Source of the DNA: Planctomycetaceae bacterium
GTDB lineage: Bacteria > Planctomycetota > Planctomycetia > Pirellulales > PALSA-1355
Direction of reading: 5' to 3'
Assembly: GCA_005773095.1 (NCBI GenBank)
Contig: SXHT01000294.1
Location: 1-11,596, forward strand
Length of the DNA: 11,596 bases
How positions within the stretch are numbered: the stretch's first letter is position 1; every line of letters starts with the position of its first letter. Positions 6,328 through 11,596 of the stretch are shown piece after piece. Position numbers and translations under genes: made by a program. The notes under the pieces are model-generated. The model saw nothing but the letters and a program-made list of their open reading frames with translations, was not told where the DNA came from and did no database searches.

Positions 6328-6972
6328 ATGGCCGAAGTTTTTTGGTTCTACGCGAAAAATGATCAGCAGCTTGGGCCCGTCTCGGCCACGGAGCTCAAGC
6401 AGCTTGCCATCGCGCGTACGATTTTGCCCGAGGACTTGATTTGGCGCGAGGGCATGGATGGCTGGGCGCCTGCCGCCCGAGTGAAGGGCCTTTTCGCCGA
6501 CGTGCAAGAGCCATCGATCGTTGCGCCGCCGGTTGGCAATGGCCCCACCGAGACGATGCCCCCCGCCACGGTCGCGGCGATCACGGGCGCCATCGACAAA
6601 ACGCCTCCACTGGCTTCGCTGCCGTCCGGCGTCTCGGCCAATCTGTTTTCGCCGCCGGCCGTCGTGGGGCCTGAGGCTCGGGGCGCGGTTCGTCCGCAGG
6701 AGAGTCCGCTGGAAAGTGCGACCGGTGGTTGGGCCATGGTCGATCTGCTCTGGCTTGCCCAGGTGCTGTTATGGTCGATCTGCGTTGCCGTCCTGTTTGT
6801 GGGCGGACTCTTGTTTACCCGTACGCTGTTCAAAGCCGAGAGCGCCATGGAAGAGACGGCTGCCGCCACCGTATTCGCAACTTTCTTTTTCGCGGCGTAC
6901 CTGGTGGCTCGCGCGGGTGAACGAGTGGCGGCGCTCGTGCAGGTCTATTTCGACCGTAAGCGCAAACCGTAG
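6328..6972 (+). CDS. GYF_2-domain membrane protein of unknown function
   Basis: The 214-residue product opens with a GYF_2-type domain (about 4-56). Its recognisable features are WFYA, the LGPVS motif, the LIWREGMDGW segment and the closing KGLF. GYF-like domains bind peptides, often proline-rich; the partner here is unknown. A Pro/Ala-rich linker (about 60-135) leads to two predicted membrane helices (about 142-166 and 176-196) and a short basic tail ending KRKP. The start at 6328 is preferred because the domain begins right after it and AGGG (6317-6320) lies 7 nt upstream. ATG 6301 (nine more residues, MMAAPQGKL) is the alternative, with AAGG 5 nt before it. It lies 63 bp after htrA on the same strand, so a shared transcript and an envelope role are plausible but unproven. 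Confidence 0.75.
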   Translation: MAEVFWFYAKNDQQLGPVSATELKQLAIARTILPEDLIWREGMDGWAPAARVKGLFADVQEPSIVAPPVGNGPTETMPPATVAAITGAIDKTPPLASLPSGVSANLFSPPAVVGPEARGAVRPQESPLESATGGWAMVDLLWLAQVLLWSICVAVLFVGGLLFTRTLFKAESAMEETAAATVFATFFFAAYLVARAGERVAALVQVYFDRKRKP

Positions 6973-7001
6973 GTCAGCCGTAACCGTTCACACTCAAAGC
7001 C

Positions 7002-7100
7002 TGGGGAGCAGGCACATTTTCCCGGAAACCAGGTTGGATAACCTCCTGGCAGAAGGATGCACCTCTGGCGAATTCGCCGGGAAAATGAGCCAGTCCCCGG
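7002..7100. repeat. REP-like inverted repeat pair in a convergent gap
   Basis: CATTTTCCCGG (7015-7025) and CCGGGAAAATG (7077-7087) are perfect 11-bp inverted copies. Extending outward, the halves 7002-7025 and 7077-7100 match at 18 of 24 positions, starting from a GGGG-rich outer end. The 51-bp interior has its own small dyads: AGGTT-GGAT-AACCT and the 10-bp palindrome GCGAATTCGC at 7068-7077. It lies between the 3' ends of the GYF gene and the small exported-protein gene, a usual place for REP/BIME elements. It could also end transcription from either side. Confidence 0.65.
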
Positions 7101-7133
7101 CCGGTGGATCGGTCGTCCACTTCCCAGGGGCGG

Positions 7134-7370
7134 CTACAGCCCAGTTCCGTAGGTGTATCCGCTCTGCGGATAGCCATAGTAATACATGGCCGGCGGCGGA
7201 AAGCCGTTCGTGTAGCCGCGATAAACATAGCGGTACGTGGTCGTGCCGTTATGATTCACTCGAACCCACTCTCCGTAGCGCGACGTCGCCGCGCGACGGC
7301 CCGCTTCGACACGGTCGCCCGCAGCGCAAACACCCGTCGCAAGCAGAAACATCAACAAGAACTTCTTCAT
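7134..7370 (-). CDS. Small Tyr/Gly-rich exported protein, function unknown
   Basis: The 78-residue product starts MKKFLLMFLLATGVCAAGD, a clear export signal with probable signal peptidase I cleavage after the CAA region. A cysteine is present (C15), but Val before it argues against a lipobox. The mature part has a YGEWVRVNHNGTTTYRYVYR segment, then PPP and a tyrosine-rich tail (11 Tyr in total). I do not recognise a named family. GAGGGG 4 nt upstream of the ATG supports the start. It lies 181 bp downstream of the response-regulator gene on the same strand, with a terminator-like hairpin between, so separate transcription is likely. Its 3' end abuts the REP-like repeat. Confidence 0.65.
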   Translation of the reverse strand: MKKFLLMFLLATGVCAAGDRVEAGRRAATSRYGEWVRVNHNGTTTYRYVYRGYTNGFPPPAMYYYGYPQSGYTYGTGL

Positions 7371-7463
7371 CGGTCCCCTCGGGAGGATGGACGTGTCCAG
7401 GGGTTACCCTGGGAGTATTGTCGGCCGGAATGTGAATACAAACGAAGCGAATGAATGGCGAAA

Positions 7464-7495
7464 GCCCGCCGGCCAGCTGCTGCCATGTGGCGGGC
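7464..7495 (-). terminator. Possible terminator of the response-regulator gene
   Basis: GCCCGCC (7464-7470) and GGCGGGC (7489-7495) form a 7-bp GC-only stem with an 18-nt loop. On the minus strand, downstream of the regulator's stop at 7552, the stem is followed only by TTTCG, so it is a weak intrinsic terminator at best. On the plus strand it is followed, 5 nt later, by TTTT. Confidence 0.3.
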
Positions 7496-7551
7496 GCGCG
7501 TTTTGCGGCCTTTGCCAGCCATCGCACCGGCTTTCAGGCTTTGGGGGCTGG

Positions 7552-8946
7552 CTACATCACGGGATGTCCCGCGTCTTCCAAGCCAAGCCGCTTCATCTTT
7601 TTGTAGAGCGTGGTGCGGTTGATTCCCAGCGTTTCGGCCGTGAGCTGACGGTTCCAACCGTTGGACTGCAAGACGTCTTCAATGATTTGCCGCTCGGGGG
7701 CCTCTAGTGCCTTTTTGAGGGAGCGATTGCCAAGCGGTTCCACGCGCAGCGGCGCGCCCAATGCCAGTTGTCGTGGCAAGTCATCCAGCGTCACGAGGTC
7801 GCTCTTACCCAAGAGCACGGCCCGTTCAATGACATTCTGCAGCTCGCGAACGTTTCCCGGCCACCGATGGTTTTGCAGAGCGGCGATGGCGTCGTCGGAA
7901 AAATCGCGGACACGCCGGCCCGATTCCCGACACACTTCTTCCAGGAAATGCCGCGCCAGGGTGGGAATATCCGCAATGCGATCGCGCAGGGCCGGCAATT
8001 CGACGTTGATCACATTGATCCGATAGTACAAGTCCTGGCGGAATTTGCCATCGGTTACGTTTTTCGCCAGATCCTCGTTGGTCGCCAAAATTACGCGCGT
8101 GTCGACGCGGAAAGTCTTATTGCCGCCGACAGGCTCGAACTCAAGCTCTTGCAGCACGCGGAGCAGTTTGACTTGCATGGCCGGGCTGGCGGTGCCAATT
8201 TCGTCGAGGAAGATCGTCCCACCGTTGGCCTGCAAGAATTTGCCGACTTTGTCTCCCGTGGCCCCGGTGAACGCACCGGCGACGTGGCCGAACAGTTCGC
8301 TTTCCAATAGGTTCTCAGGCAGTGCGCCGCAGGCGACTTCGACAAATGGCTTGTCGCGCCTCGCACTGCGACGGTGAATGGCCCGCGCGATCAGCGATTT
8401 TCCCGTGCCGCTTTCGCCGCTGATCAGCACGGTGGCCCTGGTGTCGGCCACAGCATCGACCATCTCGAACACCCGGACCATGCGGTGATCGCGACCGACA
8501 ATGTTCTCCATGCCGAACCGGTCGTCGAGCTGCTGCCTGAGATTCCTGTTCTCTTCGATCACGGTGCGTTGCCGCAGGGCCCGCTCGATCGAGATTTCCA
8601 ATTCTTCATCGATCAGCGGTTTGGTCAGAAAGTCGAAGGCCCCGGCGCGAATGGCCTCGACCGCCGATTCGACGGTGCCATAACCGGTGAGCAGAATCAC
8701 GGTGCTGCCGGGATGGTTCTCGCGGCAATGGGCCAGGACGTCAAAACCATCGCCATCCCCCAGGCGAATGTCGCAGAGCACAACTTCATAGGGCTTGCGG
8801 TCCGCGGCGCGCTTGTCGATTTGCGCCAGCGCCGATTGACAGTTTACAGCTACGTCGACTTTGTATCCTTGTTCCCGCAGCCATTCGGACATCGCTTCGA
8901 GCACGTGCCGATCATCGTCAACCAGGAGTAGCGCTGCACCAGCCAT
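7552..8946 (-). CDS. NtrC-type sigma-54-dependent response regulator
   Basis: A cytoplasmic two-component activator that uses ATP hydrolysis to open sigma-54 promoters. The 464-residue product has three domains in order. A receiver domain (about 5-120) has acidic pocket D10/D11, phospho-acceptor D59 (VVLCDIRLGDGDG), T87 and K109. The sigma-54 AAA+ domain (about 148-375) has Walker A GESGTGKS (177-184), the sigma-54 contact loop GAFTGA (224-229), Walker B TIFLDE (244-249) and the late motif RWPGNVREL. A Fis-type helix-turn-helix (about 415-456) includes QLTAETLGINRTTLYKKM. The frame is open up to 9096, but the receiver domain begins right after the ATG at 8946, preceded by GGAAG, so that start is used. 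No histidine kinase is adjacent. The target is unknown; no good sigma-54 promoter was found in the window. Confidence 0.94.
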   Translation of the reverse strand: MAGAALLLVDDDRHVLEAMSEWLREQGYKVDVAVNCQSALAQIDKRAADRKPYEVVLCDIRLGDGDGFDVLAHCRENHPGSTVILLTGYGTVESAVEAIRAGAFDFLTKPLIDEELEISIERALRQRTVIEENRNLRQQLDDRFGMENIVGRDHRMVRVFEMVDAVADTRATVLISGESGTGKSLIARAIHRRSARRDKPFVEVACGALPENLLESELFGHVAGAFTGATGDKVGKFLQANGGTIFLDEIGTASPAMQVKLLRVLQELEFEPVGGNKTFRVDTRVILATNEDLAKNVTDGKFRQDLYYRINVINVELPALRDRIADIPTLARHFLEEVCRESGRRVRDFSDDAIAALQNHRWPGNVRELQNVIERAVLLGKSDLVTLDDLPRQLALGAPLRVEPLGNRSLKKALEAPERQIIEDVLQSNGWNRQLTAETLGINRTTLYKKMKRLGLEDAGHPVM

Positions 8947-9335
8947 GAGTGTCTTCCCAAGGAGTAAGGAATCGTACGCACCGGCACGAACTGCGCAAAC
9001 GGTTAAATCGGCATAACCGAAACGTTCGCCGTAACGATGCGTGCCAAGGGAGTGGCCGGTCGCGGCGAAGCCGCTCGACGATCCCTGTCGCAGCACGGCC
9101 GCACCGTTGCTAAACCACTACGTCGCAAAGCACGAATCGTCAACACAGGCCGGCATCCCTTCTTTTAGCCCCTTAGGCATTTGACGCGGGGGGTTTTTCG
9201 ACACACGTTTGCTTGTCTCTTGTCTTGTGGACCTTGCGGGCCTTGGGACGCAAAGGTGCGCAGGAACTAAGTTGACCTCCCACGTTCGGTCCACATGCGA
9301 CTCGAGACAACCCTCGTCAATCTGTTTGGAGACTT
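8947..9335. other. Divergent intergenic region between the regulator and TadG-like genes
   Basis: A stretch of 389 bp without a credible gene; the frame running upstream of the regulator (to 9096) has no recognisable protein character. It must contain both divergent promoters, but I see no convincing -35/-10 pair. Two dyads stand out: CGGTTA-N8-TAACCG at 9000-9019, and GTCGCGGC-GAA-GCCGC-TC-GAC at 9059-9079. Confidence 0.5.
9000..9019. promoter_or_regulatory. Operator-like dyad upstream of the response-regulator gene
   Basis: CGGTTA (9000-9005) and TAACCG (9014-9019) are perfect 6-bp inverted half-sites, about 55 bp upstream of the regulator's start. The spacing suits a dimeric DNA-binding protein, possibly the regulator itself (autoregulation). 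A single 6-bp dyad of this kind can arise by chance. Confidence 0.25.
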
Positions 9336-11564
9336 ATGGTCATGACCCGTCGCCTGTCAAAACGTAGTGATCGCCGCGCCGCCATCCTGGTGCTGTCCGC
9401 ATTTCTAATTGTGATCATGTTGGGCATGCTGGCACTCGCCTTGGATGTCGGTTACATGGTGCTGGTGCGTACCCAGTTGCAAGTGGCGGCGGACGCCTCG
9501 GCGATGGCCGGCGCCGCAGTGATGACCGACACGCGGGCGGCTCTTGTCGCTGAAGCCCAGCGATTCGCCGGCTATCAGAAGGCGGGCGGAAAAGTGGTCA
9601 ATCTTCAAGACGCGGACGTCGAGTACGGCACCTGGGACACCAAGACCCGTAGTTTCACTCCCAGCTCCACGCCAAGCAATTCAATCCGCGTTACGACGCG
9701 ACGTAACGATCAAACCGGCGGCAACGCGCTGTTCTTCGGCCGCATTTTCGGCATGACCGATTTCGAAGTGCAAGCCTCCGCGGTGGCCATGGCCAATCCC
9801 CGAGACATCGCCTTCGTCGTCGATCTGTCCGGTTCGATGAACGACGACGCGGAACCATGTTGGGCCACCGGCGCCATCGACAGCACCTTTGGCTCACAGG
9901 GATTTCCAAATGTCGGCTCCAAACTCATGCAAGACCTGTACGATGACTTCGGCTTCGGCGCCTATCCCGGTACAACGCAATGGATTGGGGAGCCGCTGGG
10001 CATCGTGGCGGACGATTACGCCTATGCGGAATTGACCACCGATGACGGCCCGCTCGCCAACAGTCTGGTGCCGGCAAGCTACCAAATCCTGGCGAGTGAC
10101 AATGAGCTGGCGCGTAAACAAAAGGCCTACAGGTGGTTGATCGACAATCAAATCGCGGTCATCATGCCCAGCGCCATGCCCGCACCGAACAGCGGCACCA
10201 ACTATGCCTACTGGGAAAAATACCTCGATTACATTATCAGGCCCCGGTCGATCAGCACCACGGCGCCAGGCACGCCGGCTCCCAGTCCTTCACCCAGTCC
10301 TTCACCCAGTCCTTCACCCAGTCCTTCACCCAGTCCCTCACCCAGTCCCTCACCCAGTCCCTCGCCCAGTCCTTCACCCAGTCCCTCGCCCAGTCCTTCA
10401 CCCAGTCCCCAGCCCCCCCTACCGCCAGCAGGCGCCATTCCAACGCACCGCTTTGATTGGATCGCCGATTGGAATCGCGGCGCAGCATGGCCGCGGATTC
10501 AACCGGTCAGTCTTGACAATGCGATAGCGATGGGACCCGGCGCCTTCTGGGTGGAAGTCCTCACGGCTCAATCGGTGCTGACCGCCAATGGCACCCCACT
10601 CTCGCCCGGTTGTCCCCCGTACAACCGTGGCACGTTGCCGCCCAATCAAGATCCCGACCGGATCACCGGCTTCAATAATCCGAATCGCTCGATCTATCCC
10701 TCCGTCTCCTCCAGTGTTCCGCGGGGTTTCCGAAACAGAATCGGGTACCAAACCTACGTCCAATTCATGATGGATTTTGGCCGCGAACTGAAGCCCGACG
10801 GAAATTCCTATACGCCGCTCTCAATGAACAATGCGAGCTGCCCGCTCCATTCGGAAGCCACGCCCGCCGGCACTTTCACTTTTCCACCCCGATCGCAGCC
10901 GGAACACGCGGCGCGCAGGGCGCTCATTGCCGCCATGCAGATCGTGGACGACCACAATAATCAGATTTCCGACAAAACCCAGCGAGACTGGGTCTCGGTC
11001 ATCACCTTCGACACCCTTGTCAATGGCGGGCCCGTCATTCAGCAGTCGCTAACAGGCGACTATCGAGCAGCGATGACCGCTTGCACCAGGCTGCAGTCCT
11101 GTGGGGACATTGGCACGACCACTGCAACAGAGTCGGGTCTGATCGCGGCTAACAACCATATCAAACCCACCAAAGAGGGGGGCTTGGGTCGCGTTTCAGC
11201 CAACAAGGTTGTTGTTCTACTCACCGACGGCGTTCCTAATCTGTATGAAACGCCCGATCCTCAGATTAACTCTTACATCGCGAACAACCCGAACGGCGAC
11301 TACTACGTGGATGGCCGGAACTGGGTCGACGCGCCGCTCATGCAGTCGGCCATGATGCAGGCCAAGAGGTGGCAGGTTTACCCCGTCGGCCTCGGCCTGG
11401 GAACGGACTACGACTTCATGGACCGAATGTCCCGGATGGGTGATACGGCCGACGGTAACGGCCAGAGCGCCCGCGGCAGCGGCAATCCCGCCCAGTACGA
11501 GCAGCGGCTGGTCGACATCTTCGAAGAAATCATCACCAATCCCAAGGTGCGGCTCGTACAATAA
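9336..11564 (+). CDS. TadG-like Flp pilus-assembly protein with von Willebrand A domain
   Basis: The 742-residue product has a positively charged start, one membrane helix (about 15-38) and the QLQVAADASAMAGA segment typical of TadE/TadG-like N-termini, so the rest is probably outside the inner membrane. A vWA domain follows. Its MIDAS motif DLSGS is at 163-167, and the second metal-site aspartate is D631 in VVVLLTDGVP. A Thr in the GTTTATESG stretch before it may be the third ligand. The two motifs are 464 residues apart, far more than in a compact vWA fold, so a large insertion separates them. It contains a low-complexity (PSPS) linker (about 316-358). TadG proteins help assemble Flp/Tad pili; vWA domains bind proteins via a metal. 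GGAG (9328-9331) lies 4 nt before ATG 9336 and 10 nt before ATG 9342, so either start is possible. No other tad gene is visible; 32 bp remain after the stop. Confidence 0.85.
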   Translation: MVMTRRLSKRSDRRAAILVLSAFLIVIMLGMLALALDVGYMVLVRTQLQVAADASAMAGAAVMTDTRAALVAEAQRFAGYQKAGGKVVNLQDADVEYGTWDTKTRSFTPSSTPSNSIRVTTRRNDQTGGNALFFGRIFGMTDFEVQASAVAMANPRDIAFVVDLSGSMNDDAEPCWATGAIDSTFGSQGFPNVGSKLMQDLYDDFGFGAYPGTTQWIGEPLGIVADDYAYAELTTDDGPLANSLVPASYQILASDNELARKQKAYRWLIDNQIAVIMPSAMPAPNSGTNYAYWEKYLDYIIRPRSISTTAPGTPAPSPSPSPSPSPSPSPSPSPSPSPSPSPSPSPSPSPSPSPSPSPQPPLPPAGAIPTHRFDWIADWNRGAAWPRIQPVSLDNAIAMGPGAFWVEVLTAQSVLTANGTPLSPGCPPYNRGTLPPNQDPDRITGFNNPNRSIYPSVSSSVPRGFRNRIGYQTYVQFMMDFGRELKPDGNSYTPLSMNNASCPLHSEATPAGTFTFPPRSQPEHAARRALIAAMQIVDDHNNQISDKTQRDWVSVITFDTLVNGGPVIQQSLTGDYRAAMTACTRLQSCGDIGTTTATESGLIAANNHIKPTKEGGLGRVSANKVVVLLTDGVPNLYETPDPQINSYIANNPNGDYYVDGRNWVDAPLMQSAMMQAKRWQVYPVGLGLGTDYDFMDRMSRMGDTADGNGQSARGSGNPAQYEQRLVDIFEEIITNPKVRLVQ
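10281..10410. repeat. 12-bp tandem repeat encoding (PSPS)n
   Basis: Ten complete 12-bp units of the type CCCAGTCCTTCA plus a partial eleventh. Units vary only in the last codons (CCTTCA, CCCTCA or CCCTCG), so all variants still encode Pro-Ser-Pro-Ser. The unit is a multiple of three, so copy-number change by slippage would keep the frame. It codes for an extended linker inside the TadG-like protein, which may be O-glycosylated or span the cell wall (inference). Confidence 0.9.
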
Positions 11565-11596
11565 CGCTGCTTTGAAGCCAAATATTGAAAGAAAAA

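Noticed and set aside
8983..8996. GGCACGAACTGCGC as a sigma-54 promoter
   Set aside because: GG and GC have the right 10-nt separation, but the -12 part matches poorly (GCGC rather than TTGC) and it would point at a gene 340 bp away.
8947..9096. A 50-residue N-terminal extension of the response regulator
   Set aside because: The receiver domain begins immediately after the ATG at 8946, as is normal; the extension has no domain character.
10229..10488. Antisense repeat proteins (Gly-Leu-Gly-Glu and Asp-Trp-Val types) opposite the PSPS repeat
   Set aside because: They are products of the 12-bp repeat read on the other strand, with no start signal or other support.

Overview
The window looks like chromosomal DNA of a GC-rich Planctomycetota bacterium, most likely of the Pirellulales type. 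This is inferred from the gene families (a GYF_2/transmembrane protein, a large TadG-like vWA protein, an NtrC-type regulator, an HtrA protease with an acidic linker) and from the many short palindromic repeats. No rRNA, tRNA, CRISPR array, transposase or integrase is visible.

Layout. Positions 1-172 hold a short repeat and a candidate promoter with a dyad in its spacer. At 173-3532 (+) is an error-prone replicative-type DNA polymerase (DnaE2/ImuC). Facing it at 3584-4330 (-) is ribonuclease III. A 356-bp divergent region with a perfect hairpin and a strong ribosome binding site leads to an HtrA/Deg serine protease at 4687-6264 (+), followed by a GYF_2-domain membrane protein at 6328-6972 (+). 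A convergent gap carries a REP-like inverted pair (7002-7100). On the minus strand lie a small Tyr-rich exported protein (7134-7370) and a sigma-54-dependent response regulator (7552-8946). After a 389-bp divergent region, 9336-11564 (+) encodes a TadG-like pilus-assembly/vWA protein with a (PSPS)n repeat.

How the genes work together. Three themes can be recognised but they are not one pathway: DNA damage tolerance (DnaE2), RNA processing (RNase III), and envelope or surface biology (HtrA, GYF_2 protein, small exported protein, TadG-like protein), with one sigma-54 activator whose kinase and targets are not in the window.

The most unusual observation is that the dnaE2 reading frame is interrupted, without loss of frame, by three different inverted-repeat elements (631-728, 989-1020, 2754-2819). 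Each falls where I would expect the family to have a short variable loop. This resembles the protein-coding palindromic elements known from Rickettsia (RPE), but here three unrelated elements sit in one polymerase gene. Other points worth checking are an Asp-to-Val change next to the catalytic serine of HtrA and a possible SOS-type operator in front of dnaE2.
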